Positions 31,961 through 43,899 of a DNA stretch of 64,000 bases are shown here, in pieces; the first letter of the stretch is position 1; each line of letters starts with the position of its first letter. Origin of the DNA: Hyperoodon ampullatus (lineage: Eukaryota > Chordata > Mammalia > Artiodactyla > Ziphiidae); NCBI GenBank assembly GCA_949752795.1, contig OX457056.1, forward strand, positions 201,749,654 to 201,813,653. Direction: 5' to 3'. Made by a program: the position numbers and the translations under genes. Under the pieces are notes generated by a model. It had not been told where the DNA came from. It did no database searches and was given only the letters and a program-made list of their open reading frames with translations.

Positions 31961-32575
31961 CCTGTGCTCAGTTGGGTGTTGCATGCCCAGGACACAGGGG
32001 ACATCATTCATGGAGCAGGACTTGGTCCCACCTTGCTTTCCAAATTAAGGAATTGACATCCAGAAGAAAAATGAAGGAGCAGCCAGGGAAATAACTTCCC
32101 ATAGCAGGAAGGATGCCTCTCAGTCCTCCATGCCTTATCAAACTGGGATTCTGGAAAGTCATTCCTCCAGGATCATCTGCTCAGTAAGCCTTCAGAGAGG
32201 ACCCAGTGAAATGGGGGGCAGGGGATGAAGGTACTGGAAACAGCTATGTAAGGTTCAACCATTCATCGTGATTCAGAGCCTGTCCATTCCTTCTCCCTAT
32301 GTGATAAATCAGCTGGAGATAGGGCTCGAAGGAGAATGGACGTTTGAAAGATAGAAAGCCTGTTTCTGGGGGGCAAAGGAAGCCATTAGGAGTTAGAAGA
32401 AGGAGGTCTGGCTGGAGAAGCCAGGCTTTACAGATGAGCACTTCCAGCCTTACCAAGAAAGCCAGTGTTAGCTGTGTGACTATGGTGAGAGTCACCTAAC
32501 GCCTTCGGAATTCAGATCTCTCATTGGTTAAGAAAAAGGGGGGGTGTCTTTTCCAGTTCTAATTTCTGTGATTCT
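31961..32575. other. Unique sequence, no gene recognised
   Basis: No repeat or exon recognised. The minus-strand 83-codon frame at 32244-32495 has no known domain. Confidence 0.45.
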
Positions 32576-32754
32576 AAACTGTTGAGTGGGGACTTCCCTG
32601 GTGGTCCAATGGTAAGACCCTGCACTTCCAATGCAGGGGCCCCCCAGGTTCATTCCCTGGTCGGGGAAGTAGATCCCAGATGCATGCCGCAACTATGAGC
32701 CTGCATGCTGCAACTAAAAGATCCCGCGTGCCCAGTGAAGACCCGGCACAGCCA

Positions 32755-32785
<31 letters not shown>

Positions 32786-32841
32786 ATAAATAAATAAATA
32801 AAATATTTTAACATTAAATAAATAAATAAACTGGTGAGTGG
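32576..32841 (+). mobile_element. CHR-type SINE with (CTAA)n/(AATA)n tail
   Basis: Head GGACTTCCCTGGTGGTCCAA and end CCGGCACAGCCAAAACTAAC, followed by (CTAA)n and (AATA)n runs. The target duplication AAACTG.TGAGTGG at 32576-32589 and 32828-32841 has one mismatch. Confidence 0.93.
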
Positions 32842-33117
32842 ATATGTTTGGAGAGCCCAATTTGGGATGAAAGAAGGAATTTCACAGTTAAAGATTCAGA
32901 GTCTTCCAAATGGGATGAAGAAAGGTAATTGTGGGCCAGTGGGGTCTGAAATTGTTCTGAGAGCTCTCTGGAGGCTGGGAACCTGCTGGGGCCAGGACAA
33001 GCACAGAGCAGGAAGTCAGACCAGGCTGAGGCAGAGGGAGGGCAGGGATAGACCCAGAAGGCAGTGCCTCCTAAATTATCTCAAGCTCAGACTCTCTGCT
33101 TATAATCTGCCTGGTAC
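32842..33117. other. Unique sequence
   Basis: No feature recognised. Confidence 0.4.
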
Positions 33118-33354
33118 AGCCCAGAGATTTTTTTTTTTTTTTTTTGGGGGGGCTGTGTCGGGTTTTAGTGGCGGCAGGCGTTGTTGGGCGCAGGGGCTCC
33201 AGAGAACGCAGGCTCAGTAGCTGCTGCATGCGGGCTTAGTTGCCCCACAGCATGTGGGATCTTAGTTTCCTGACGGGGGATGGAACCCGCATCCCCGGCA
33301 TTGCAAGGCAGAATCTTAACCCTTGGGCCACCAGGGGAGTCCCCAGCCCAGAGA
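33118..33354 (-). mobile_element. CHR-type SINE with 5-prime-diverged body
   Basis: Minus-strand element about 33129-33343 with head GGGGACTCCCCTGGTGGCCC and a T-run tail at its left. The perfect target duplication CAGCCCAGAGA lies at 33118-33128 and 33344-33354. Confidence 0.9.
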
Positions 33355-36300
33355 CCTTGGGGAGAAAACCCAAGTGCCCTGGAAGCTATCAATCAATCCA
33401 AATGACAGGAATCTGTGCACTCTTACGTTCTGTACTTTGGAAGGGAATGGGTTACTTTGTTTCTCTGGAGTTTCTTATAAAGTTTTCTAGTTGAGAAATG
33501 TTAGCATCACCTGAGCTATTAGGATGGAGAAGGGATCAGGGCGCCCCTAGTGGCAGAGCCTGGTGGTTGGCAACAGCAGCACCTCTTCAAGACGCTGCAG
33601 AGTGTGAAGCAACCGGAGAGAAGCAGTGGGGGGCACTGTGAGTAAAGGAGACACCACCACCCCCTCCCACCTTGACTGGGAAGAAACAAGACAGGTGACC
33701 GGGGAAGCTTTGCAGCAGAAAGCCGCCTTGGAGGATAATCCCCAGAGGGAAAAGACTGGAAGCCCAGAGCACAGGAAGCTAGAAGCCCGCGGGCAGGGGA
33801 GGAGAGAGGAGGAGAGCAGAGGGAAGATATCCCTTTTCACGGATGTACCTTGGCCCCTGCCCAGGCAAAGAGGGGCAGATTTTCTGTCTTGTCCAAGCCC
33901 CTGCATCTGCCACCTTGTTTACTTCATGCCTATTTATAGTTGCAGGCTCCAAGCCTGGCATGGGACTCTGCGATTTATATGACTATAAACCTCCAAAGGG
34001 CACTGAAAGCTGACAGGGCATGGATAAAGACAGGGGCAGGCTTCCCAAGGTCAAAATGGTCACCCTCCCACCCCTGCTGAACTTACACCCCACTAAAGAG
34101 CAAGAGGTCATAACGCCAGGCTCAGGCAAAGACATGGGAGGAAAGCCATAGTCACCTCTTTGACTCTTCCTACCCTGAGCTGGTTCAGTTTAGGACTGAA
34201 AGCAAGTTAGAGAGGACCTGTTTGGTTTGATTTGGTTTTCTCTTTGGGAGGGGGTAGGGAAGCTCACTATGGGAGGGTGGATCTCATCAGGGGATGATTG
34301 AACTTGGAGAGAGTGGATGAATCTAGCCTTCTGAGGGAGGAGAGAAAGGAGCCCACCTGCCCATCCTCTTAACGGCAGAAAGGAAGAAAAATCACTGTAC
34401 CTGGAGCACTCCTGGCCCCTGGCTGCCTTCTGGGGTTGTCTTTGGAGGCCTGGGCCAGCCCGCCTCTCACTTAGGACAGGGTATGCTGGTGTACCCAGAG
34501 CCTGGGCCTCCGATCACCATGGGATTCTGCTAGAGCAGCTCATTGCCCAAAGCCTTCCCTTTAGAGGCAACCCCTCCTTACCCTCTGGTTGACCCTCTAC
34601 TTCTTGTCCCTTTCTATTGCCTTGTACCCTCCAGCCCCCCATTCTCACCCCACTGCTTCCCCCCAAAGTACCCCACACTGTGCCTGCCAGCCCTTCTCCC
34701 TCTGCTGACTATCCCAGTCTCCTGCTGTGCCCTCCCCCTCAAACCCTTTGCACTAGTCCCCACCCCATGATTTATCACATGAGCATCCAGGGTAAGTGGA
34801 CAGTCACAGATCACAGGCCAGATGGGTGTGAACATGAAGGAGAGGAGAAACTCAGAAACCTTCTCCTTGACTATTTTTCTCATCAACCTCTAGTCTGCTG
34901 GACTGAATCTGAGGGCTTTTAGAGGGGAGGTGCCTCTCTTAGAGCCCATATGACCCATTGGCCACTTCTGGCCCTCCTTTGCCCCTCCCCGCGCCCCCCA
35001 TCTTGGGTCTCAGCCCCCTCAGGACTGGACTAAACCTGGTGGGAGGTAAGCAGAGCTGGGAGTCAGGGGATGCCCAGCTGGGATCAATCTACCAGTGGTG
35101 GGAGGGGCACTGAAGGACAATGAACCATCTGTTAACACAGATTCCCTCCTGCCTGGGCCTGGTCTTGGTTTTGGCCTCAGAGAAGGATTGGGCTCTGGGT
35201 TAAGTAATACTTCAGGGAAAAGAAGAGGTCTCAGGGGGATGGGCCAATCCTCAGGCCCACTCCTCCCTCACCCTTTCCCACTGCAGCCCACAGGGAATGC
35301 AAATGAGTGAACCAAGTCAAAGCCCTTTCCTCCTCTGAGGAGGGGAGGCAGGGAATGGAAAAGATTCCAGATTCCAGAGTCCCTTTCTTCTCACCTATTA
35401 GTCCACTTTTTCTCTCATGCCTTCTGTGGGGTGAGGGCGGGGGATCTGGGGGATGGAGGTCAGGGGAGAGGACGGTGTCTGAGGCCCCCAGGAGAAACCA
35501 GGGACCTAGATGGGGGGGTGGGTTCAGTCGAGAGGAGCCGGGAGGAGGGGCTGGGAGGAGGACAGGGCTGGTCCTCTTGCCCTCCCCCAGAGGGAGGCAG
35601 CAGAGGACCATGGGAGTTACTCCATCCAGCGATCAGCAGTTCAGTTTCTTTTGTATCTCCTGTCCATCAAGGACCCTATTCCAAGGGACTCACTTGGATG
35701 GAGTTTGTACACCTCCAGCCCCTGCCCCTCTGCTGGAGAGTGATTTGGGAAAGTCATCCTGTTCTTGATTTGGCCCCCACAAGCCCCTTGATTCATTCGT
35801 GAGCAGGGACTCCTCTCCTTCATGTCTAGAGCTTAGAAAACCTACTTTTGTCTGTTCCTCCAACTCCTCAACCTCCCCTTGGAGGCCATGATCCAGCCCT
35901 GAGTCACCACCCTGAAGAGGCCCAGTCTATCTGAGGGAACTGCTCTGAGCCTCCTGGGCCATGACCAGCGAGTCTGAGCCCGTCTTCCCTAGGGAGTTTT
36001 GAATGAGGGTCAGGCCCACACACTCCTGAAGTCTCTTTTCTCCTACCCACATGTAGGTACTCACCAGGCCCACTTACCTGGGTATGAGGACCAAGTCTGG
36101 GCCTGGAGATGCACAAGGGCAGCAGCTAGGTGGAAGAGATCTGAGGTGTGGCCTTGAGTGAGATGAAAGACCAAAGCCTCCTAGGCTAGAAACATTCCAC
36201 TTCCTGCCAGCATGGCACCTCATAGCCTGGTTGGAAGTGGGGGTGGGGGTGTGGGTAGGCAGAGCACAGGCAGGTGGGGAGGGTGCACAGTAGGGGCAAG

Positions 36301-36754
36301 GGGAGGGCGCTGATCAAGGAAACCAACATCTCAGTTGCTGGAAGCTCAAAGTTAGGAAACTAGAAGGAACCCAGAGGCTTCAAAGTTACACCCAGGGGCA
36401 GAGAGAACATCTCCTGAGGGGCCACCTAGGCATGCAGTAGAAGGAGGTAGAGAGAGAATGGCCTTGGTTTGAGGATGATCGTATCCAAAAGGAAGGTAAG
36501 ACTGACCAGGTTTTGCAAGAAGAAAGAGGGCCAAAGAGTTCCCTTTGAACCCTTACTGAGGTATGTGTGGCTGAGAGAGAACTGAAGACCTGGACTCTGG
36601 GAAGCAGAGCTGGGATCCCAACAGAGAGAAGCCCACATGTTTGTAAACTAGTAGGGCTACAGAGAGGCAGGGTAGTGGAATGGCAGGATGGCACTTGTCT
36701 CTCTCACCCAGTTTCCTGTTGTTGGTTCTAAGAAACCTGGGGCTCAGAACATCC
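33355..36754. other. Long unique stretch, no gene recognised
   Basis: No repeat body is evident over 3.4 kb. A perfect MEF2-type word CTATTTATAG sits at 33930-33939 with TTTATATGACTATAAAC nearby. The many open frames at 34.5-35.8 kb and 36.3-36.8 kb occur on both strands in overlapping registers and have no recognisable product. Confidence 0.4.
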
Positions 36755-36840
36755 AAGATGTAAGGCAGCAGGCACCTTACAGATCATCTAACCTAGGCCC
36801 ATTTTACAGAAAGGGAAAGAGAGGCTCAGAGGGGAAAGGG
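36755..36840 (-). mobile_element. MIR-like fragment
   Basis: CAGATCATCTAACCTAGGCC then ATTTTACAGAAAGGGAAAG and GAGGCTCAGAGG resemble the central part of a MIR/MIR3-type element in antisense orientation. Confidence 0.5.
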
Positions 36841-37708
36841 AGGCCCTAGCTCTGACTGTACCGCCATCTTCAGTCCTGCTTGGCCATCTTCCAGCTTAGT
36901 TCTCAGACCCCAAATAAACTTATCCTATGGAACCCCAGGCTGTTCTGCCTCTCCAAAGATTTGTTCCCAGATTAAGTGCCCCCTGCCCCACCCACCCTAT
37001 TGCTGCTCTAGGTTTAGATCCCTCTGGGTCTGGCTGAGCAGGGAGCCCAGGTTGGGAAATCTCCCCTCTCTTTCCTATTCCAGACTGGGGTTTCTTCGGG
37101 GCTCCCTTTGCAACTTGACCTGTCACTGTCTTTCTATTAAAATCTCTTTCCCACTCTGCCTCTGCCTCTCCCTCTTTCTCTCTTCTCCAACCCTCCCCCA
37201 CCCACCACCTATCCCTCCTCTAGATAGAGCCCCTGAACTGCTGAGATGAATCTCTGAAGCTCATGCTTCTGGCCTGTGTTCCTGGTAATTGAGTTGTGCT
37301 CCCTGGTCATGACAGGGGAGGGGGGAAGTGGCTGCTGTGGTCCAGGCCTCCGCCCTGCCCGCCTGGCGGGCCAGCTTAGCCCACCCCACTGTAATCCAGC
37401 GGAGAGGGTGAGCAGGAGAGAGGTGGTGATGCTTCCTCTTCCCCAGTCCGCCTTCTCCAGCTCTCCGTCTCCCCCTCTCCCCCTCCCTGCTTCATCTCCG
37501 GCACAAATCACATGGTGACAGCCCCATCCAACCTTTGGGGAAGGGTTTGTAAATGTGTCTTCCTTAGCTCTGATCTCCAAATTGTTCCTTTTATTGCATT
37601 TGTCACGGTGAAGATTAAAGTCCCTGGGTGGCCTGTACCACAAATCACAGAGTGTGCTCAGGGAGCAACCTCAGGTTGGGAACAAATGGAGGGGTCTGAG
37701 CCCTGTTA

Positions 37709-37710
<2 letters not shown>
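36841..37710. other. Unique sequence, possible conserved patch
   Basis: Unique. The patch near 37555-37625 (AAATTGTTCCTTTTATTGCA, then TGTCACGGTGAAGATTAAAG) is AT-richer and may be constrained. The 144-codon minus-strand frame at 37209-37643 has no recognisable domain. Confidence 0.35.
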
Positions 37711-37745
<35 letters not shown>

Positions 37746-37765
37746 CGTATGTGTGTGTGTGCACA
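37711..37765. repeat. (GT)n microsatellite
   Basis: About 15 GT units, interrupted once, then further GTGTGTGTGC. Likely polymorphic and able to adopt Z-DNA. Confidence 0.95.
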
Positions 37766-38289
37766 CACGTGCACTCACAAGCACACACTCCTATCTGCTG
37801 TGGACTTGTACCCAGGAATAGGAAGATGTGCCCTTGATATTGTCATTCTGAGCTGTTGGCCCCCTTTATAGCACAGTTTGTTACCTCTTCCTCCAGGCTG
37901 TCTTCCAGGATCACTCTGTCCATTCCATGGTGGGCATTGCTGTCTCCACTGATCTCTCTTTTATCTTCCATTAGGCAAGAGGGGAAGCTGTGTTCACATC
38001 ACAGATATTTCAGAATATCGCTCTGGATCTCTGGCTGCATCAATCTCTAGATCCTATCCTGGAAACACTCTGAATGGGTCAAGGGCAGCTCGGCCCAAAG
38101 CCCTCAAACAACCCGCATCCAGGCCTCCGAAAAACAGCTGACCTTACCCTGCCCTAGCACCCCTAGACTCTGACTTTTTTCTCATCCTGGGACATAACTT
38201 GGTGCAGAGGGGGCACAGCTGAGACGGAGGAGACACAGCTGAGGGGCCCAGAGGACAAAAGCTCCCTTGTACACATGCACTGAAAAACA
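37766..38289. other. Unique sequence
   Basis: No feature recognised. Confidence 0.4.
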
Positions 38290-38680
38290 GTCCGTTTCCT
38301 TCCCCCTTACGAGGTAGGCTTCCTGCCTGTCCCTCATGCACATTCATAACATTCAAATTTATGCCGTAATCTCTGCCACTCCATATGTATGAGCCTTTGA
38401 TGGGTGTTTGGGTTTATGGGATGCACCCAGCCCTCCATTCCATCGCCCGCCCACTGCCTCCAACCACTGCAAAGACGCTTGTACATAATTGACATCGGCA
38501 GATTCTTTCATTATACAAGATTTAGCATCTGCTTGGGGATTGCTCGCTCCTCACTCACTATAGATGACTTTTCCCTGCCTTTCCTATTATCAATTCAAAT
38601 TAGCCCCATTTCCACACCAACCATTGCAGCGTTTACACTTGACAGTGAGGAAACAGGGAGGCTGTAATGGGCTCCTCAAT
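38290..38680. promoter_or_regulatory. Candidate conserved noncoding element
   Basis: AT-rich unique island with ATTCATAACATTCAAATTTA, a TCF/LEF-type CCTTTGATG at 38394-38402, ACATAATTGACATCGG, CATTATACAAGATTTAG and TATTATCAATTCAAATTAG. This density of TAAT/ATTA words without repeat signatures is typical of developmental enhancers. Inferred only. Confidence 0.4.
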
Positions 38681-39689
38681 TATTTAGGCCCAGTTAGGCC
38701 AGGACCCAGAAAGCCTCAATAAGGTGGTGTGCGGAGGTGTGGTCATAATAGCGGGGAGGATAGGGTTGCCACTACGTGGTCTTTGTTTGGCCTTCTTACA
38801 GCCCTGCACCCTCACTTTCCACCCTGGGGAACCCTTCCTCTCCCATCTGGGTCTCTAAGGGGTGGGGTAGTCCCTTCCTGCCCCCACACTCAGCAGCAGC
38901 TTTTCTCCCTCCACCCCACCTTCCCCATCCCCCCACCTGCATCCTGTATTTGCTCCACATGTGTACCTAATGGGCTACCAACATAAACCAAAGAAGAGGT
39001 CATTAGCAGCAGCCAAGCTGACCCCCTCCCCTTAGGATGTCTATAGTCAACTGAATTTCTGGGAAGATTTGAGGTGATGGGCTAGGAGTTCAGAGATAGT
39101 GGCCGAAAAAAGAGACAGACATCAGGGAAAGACATTGAAAGCATGCTATGGAGCCCTAAGAAGAGAGAGGAACACAGACCCAGAAATGGAGAGACGTGTG
39201 AGAGCCTAACGGAGCTGACGGAGATGCCGCTGGAGCTTGGGGAGAAGTCACAGGGAAGCAAAAGGCTTGGGCGAGGCCCTTTCTCAGACCACGCCGGCTG
39301 TGCAGAGCTGTAATTAGGTCAGTGCTGTCCCCCCACTGGCCTGACTAGTCCAGGCCCGGTCTCCTGTAATAACTCTTGGGCCATTCAGGTGGCTATTCAG
39401 GAATCATGGGCCCCCCTGAGCCCACTAAGTGGCCCAAGTACAAGGCAGAAGCTCCAAGTCAGCGTGGCGCTGGGCCTAGGTCCTGATTCCAGTCAACCCG
39501 TCTCAAGGGGGGCCCTCCCTCACCCCTCTCCTTGGTCCCTCCCCTTTCCTCTCTAGCCCTCCAGCCCCTCCGCTTCCCCAGCCCAGATGGGTTTCCTAGT
39601 GCAGTCGTGGGGGGAGGTGGCAGGCAGGCAGGGTCTGAGAGGCTCTGGGATTAGAGGTGTCTTTTCCATGCTTGGCTTCTTCGGAATCA
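38681..39689. other. Unique sequence, no gene recognised
   Basis: C-rich to about 38.95 kb, then average. A TGTAATAACTC and TGTAATTAGG containing patch lies at 39.30-39.40 kb. No repeat identified. Confidence 0.4.
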
Positions 39690-39830
39690 AAGAATTCCTC
39701 TGTCTGATTGGATTTACCCTAAGTCACAGGCGTGTGGGACCTTCTTTCCCTCAGCAACAGCTGGAAACAGCCCTAAATATGATTAATTAACGCTGTAAAA
39801 AGCTCCGGACACAATTAAGATTTATGTGTG
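39690..39830. promoter_or_regulatory. Candidate conserved noncoding element
   Basis: Contains GATTGGATTTACC, an E-box in CAACAGCTGGAAAC, CCTAAATATG (one base from an SRF CArG box), GATTAATTAACG and CACAATTAAGA. A short TG run follows. Motif content suggests regulatory DNA; not tested by alignment. Confidence 0.35.
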
Positions 39831-40419
39831 TGTGTGTATGTTGAGTGGGGACAGGAGTTGGGGGAGACGGGTGGATTACCAACTACCTCTAGGGCCCTCC
39901 AAGGAGAATAGAGTGACATTTCCTCAGAGACATTCCTTTGACATCCATTTCAGGGGTCATTTTATCCAGCCTCCAGCTTTTGAGCAGATTAGCCCTGTTC
40001 TCTGTCTCAGGGGTACTGGGTGATTTCTGCTTTATTCCTTGATAAGGGGCGCGGTTTCTGGGGCAGGTGTCCCATCTCTCTTTCCTTTATCACAAGCAGA
40101 ATCCTCTGCCAAACCTCAATTCCTCTTGCCGGGTCATTCTAGGGATCAGGGACATATGCACAAATCCCAACATAGCTACACAGACACAAGCCCAAAGGGA
40201 TGTAAAATAGGAACCTCAGAGGAAGCTGAATAAATGAGCTGCCAGCCAAGCTTCCTGCCCTTGGAGGTATCTCGCTTTCATCCTCAAAGACTCATGCCTC
40301 CAAGACAGGATAGAGGTCATCTCTTTGGACTTCCCCCTGCATCTCTAAGATGACGAAACCTTATTCGATGGGTCCTCTCCTGCCTCCTGTATGATTTGGG
40401 TAATCATTCCCTAAGATGT
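39831..40419. other. Unique sequence
   Basis: Short TG run near 39826-39840, otherwise unassigned. Confidence 0.4.
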
Positions 40420-40620
40420 GCACATCCCAGCTTTGATAAGATGCTGGTGATGATCAATGTTATTTATAATCCTGAAAGGGAAGGAGACAGGAGCACAGAC
40501 AATTCCCAACAGTGAATCATCTGAAAATCAGTTCTCAAGAATCTTTGAAAGAGCACTTGATTTTAATTTATTTTCTTTATTACAACTGATTGATCTTCTG
40601 TTTTGCTGAGATGACTGAGC
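40420..40620. promoter_or_regulatory. Possible conserved AT-rich patch
   Basis: CTTTGATAAGATGCTG, GATCAATGTTATTTATAATC and AACTGATTGATCTTCTG words in unique sequence. Weaker than the other islands. Confidence 0.25.
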
Positions 40621-42519
40621 GTAGGAAGAGGTTGCCTAGGTTCTAGCACTAATGGCCAAAGATGGAATGGGCCAGAGGAGCTAGGAAAATTCTCAGGCTT
40701 GGCGTCCCCTCTCAGGATCCTTCTAGAGTTAATGGCCTGAGTGCCTGAGGCCTCTACTTTATGGCTTAGTCCCCAGGGGAGGGACCCAGGCAGGCTTAGG
40801 GCTGCTGAATGGTCCTTGGGAGAGGGCCATCACATATCCTGATGGAGTTTATGACAGGCAGGGACCTAAACCACTGGGATTGTAGTTTGACTTCCTGATA
40901 TCAATGCCAAGGAGTATGTGGACACTGCTTGTCAATCCCCTACCCCAGTACAGGCTTGTTGTGAGGGTCAAAAGCAAGAGGGGCATTCCAGGGGCCCCAG
41001 ACGCATGTGTGTTGGCTCTGCCATATGGCTCAACTGTGTGGAATGCTCCCCCACCATTTCCATTTACACTCTTTGGGCTCTACCCTGGGTATCACCACCA
41101 GGGAGAGAGGGGAGTGGGTGTGACGACGTGAGCAGCAGACTTGGGTCCCAGTGGGCAAACAAGGAAGAGCAGGCAGGGGGTGGGAGGTTGGCAAGAGGTG
41201 GGCAGGAAGGCAAGCTGGGGATGAGCAGCTCCTCTGTGGGTGTCCTATGCTCTGCTCCTTTGGGTCTGATACTGGTGTATACACAGATTGCTCCATGCAT
41301 CTTTGTAGGTCAGTGTGTCTTTGCACGTGTTATATCTCTACTCTGTGTCAATACTTTGTGACCCTATGGCTAGGGATAGGTGTGCCACCAGAAAGATCAA
41401 GAAGCTAGGGAGTTACCCAGTAGACCCAAATCAGGCCCACCTGGGTCTTTGGTTTGCTGAGCACAGTATTTAAAACAAGCAAACAAACATGAAATTGAAT
41501 GCCTTTAGGAGAAGCAGTGCTTTTGAGCCACAGACCCCACCACTCCCTATTGCCTTTCACTGGTGGCGTCACATTTTTATAATCTGCCTGGTACTGCAGT
41601 CTTGAGTCTGTGACCTCTTGAAAAGAAGGAGTTATGCTACTATTTCCCCATGAATTGTCTCCTGAATAATTAGTTTCCTTCAGAGACAAAGGCTGGAGTC
41701 CAATCACCAGGCTCCCTGGGAATGAGGGGTACTGGGAACCACTTTTTTTTTTTTTTTTTTTTTGCAGAGTCAGGAACACCTGTATTGAGGGAAGGAAACA
41801 AGTCCCATCTTTCTATGAGAGAGAGGTTCAAGATCATACAGATGCGACTGGAACCCAGGCTGCCTCAGTGGGACTCTTTGCACACTGCCTCTTCCCTTTA
41901 CTAAGTCAGTTCTGAGCTGAGGATGAGATATGAGAGAGGTAGAGGGAGAACAAACTCAGAGACACTGAGGGATTCACTAATTTCAAGCTGGTGTGTCCTG
42001 GACATGGGCCCGTGCCAGAGGATGGAGAGGGGTTTGGGCTGACACCCTGATGGGATGGCTGTTGGGCAGACTGGTTGCTCAAACAGCCCATTCTGTGGCC
42101 ACACAAGAAGGCAGAGCCCCCTTCCTGTCCAGTTTCACATCACTACCCTGCTCCGTCGTCCGTCTTCCTGGGAGAAAGGGAAACTTGGGAGCCCAAAGGA
42201 AGGTAGACTCTATTTTGTTCTCAAAGCTTAGAAGAGGTACCTGGGAATACGTGAGACTTGATTTGGGGCTTGGATTAGGACTTGTTCTTTGTTCCTGCTC
42301 CACCTTTGCAATCAGCCTTCCAGAACTCTCAGTGGATCCTGTAGGGTAAGGCCCCTGGGGGGACCATAGTAGGATCAGATCTCTCCCTGGGATCCTCCAT
42401 TCAGCCAGCAGCTTCCAGAGTAGGAATCCTGATACAAGCCTTTAATTTGACTTCCAAGAAGCCTAGGATAGAGATGAGAAGGGACTAAAGGGTGCTTATG
42501 TAAGGGGGCTGGTATTTTG
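40621..42519. other. Unique sequence with one poly-T run
   Basis: A run of about 21 T residues lies at 41743-41763 without a SINE body. The rest is unassigned. Overlapping frames at 40.9-41.4 kb in two plus registers and on the minus strand are unsupported. Confidence 0.4.
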
Positions 42520-43080
42520 TAGTTATCATTTATTGAGTGTTTATTTTGTGCCAGATAGTGGACCGGATAGTATTTTACATACTATATCTCATGAATATTA
42601 CCTACTATATCTCAATCATCCTCTGAGGAAGGTACTACTTACTATCTCCTAGTGCACAGATAAAGGAAATTGAAGGTCTAGGAAGTTAAAAGCCACACAG
42701 CTTTTTAAAAATTTTATTTATTTTTTATTTTTGGCTGTGTTGGGTTTTTGTTGCTGCACGTGGGCTTTCTCTAGCTCCGGCGAGCAGGCGCTACTCTCCG
42801 TTGCGGCGCGCGGGTTTCTCATTGCAGTGGCTTCTCTTGTTGTGGAGCACGGGCTCTAGGTGCGCGGGCTTCAGTAGTTGTGGCACGAGGGCTCAGTAGT
42901 TAAGGCTCGCAGGCTCCAGGGCGCAGGCTCAGTAGTTGTGGCACATGGGCTTAGTTGCTCCGCATCATGTGAGATCTTCCTGGACCAGGGCTCGAACCGC
43001 TGTCTCCTGCAATGGCGGCAGATTCTTAACCACTGCACCACCAGGGAAGTCCCCACACAGCTATTAAGTGGTGAATCTGA
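42520..43080 (-). mobile_element. MIR SINE interrupted by a CHR-type SINE
   Basis: Antisense MIR begins TATCATTTATTGAGTGTTTA and continues through AGGAAGGTACTACTTACTAT to AAAAGCCACACAGCT at 42702. After the inserted SINE it resumes with CCACACAGCTATTAAGTGG. The two parts together give the normal MIR order. Confidence 0.85.
42693..43062 (-). mobile_element. Full-length CHR-type SINE nested in MIR
   Basis: Minus-strand body 42703-43052 with head GGACTTCCCTGGTGGTGCAG and an AT-rich tail on the left. The perfect target duplication CCACACAGCT at 42693-42702 and 43053-43062 consists of MIR sequence, which proves the order of insertion. Confidence 0.95.
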
Positions 43081-43643
43081 TTAAATTTGAATTTCAAAGA
43101 AACAATAGTTTATTTTAGCATAAGTATGTCCCAAATACCCAAAAAAGCATGGGTATACTTAGGCTAAATGTGTTGTGTATCTGAATTCAGATTTAACTGA
43201 GCATCCTGCATTTTCTCTGGCAGCTCTAGGGTGGGGCCCTGCTTTCTGTCCCAGAAAGCCCTGAGGGAAATAGGCCTCAAGTAAAAGGTGGTCTGAGCTC
43301 AACAGACTGCTCAGGCTGCAGTAACATCCCTTTTCTCTCTTCCTGATTGTGGTTGATGCCTCCCAGAGCAGTCAGGGCTTGGAGTCTGGGCTCACCTCCC
43401 CCATCCCCCCTGAGCCCCGGCTCTGCGCCGGAGGAGTCACAGGTCCTACCCCTTCGCCAATCAGTAGGGATGGGCTGCTCAATAGGCAGCGGCAGGCCAC
43501 AGGTGGGGCGCAAGCACAGCAGGGATCCCTGAAAGAAATTTAAAATTAAAGAAAAAATTTTCAAGAAATGTGAGATGGCAAGAAAGCGTCTAAGCAGTCA
43601 TCATGGGAAAAATTAAAACTTCCTGACATTAGTTGTCCGGTTT
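43081..43643. other. Unique sequence
   Basis: No repeat recognised. The GC-rich part at 43380-43500 gives overlapping frames without a recognisable product. Confidence 0.4.
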
Positions 43644-43870
43644 AGCACTGAATTTTTTTTTTTTTTGCGGTACGCAGGCCTCTCACCGCTGTGGCCTCTC
43701 CCGTTGCGGAGCACAGGCTCCGGACGCACAGGCCCAGCGGCCATGGCCCACGAGCCCAGCCGCTCCGCGCATGTGGGATCCTCCGGGACCAGGGCACGAA
43801 CCCGCGTTCCCTGCATTGGCAGGCGGACTCTCAACCACTGCGCCACCAGGGAAGCCCAGCACTGACTTTT
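43644..43870 (-). mobile_element. CHR-type SINE, poly-A subfamily
   Basis: Third member of the short poly-A subfamily (body 43657-43857), minus-strand head GGCTTCCCTGGTGGCGCAG. The target duplication AGCACTGA.TTTT at 43644-43656 and 43858-43870 has one mismatch. Confidence 0.93.
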
Positions 43871-43899
43871 ATACATTGGGGGTGGGGTGGGGTGGAGTC

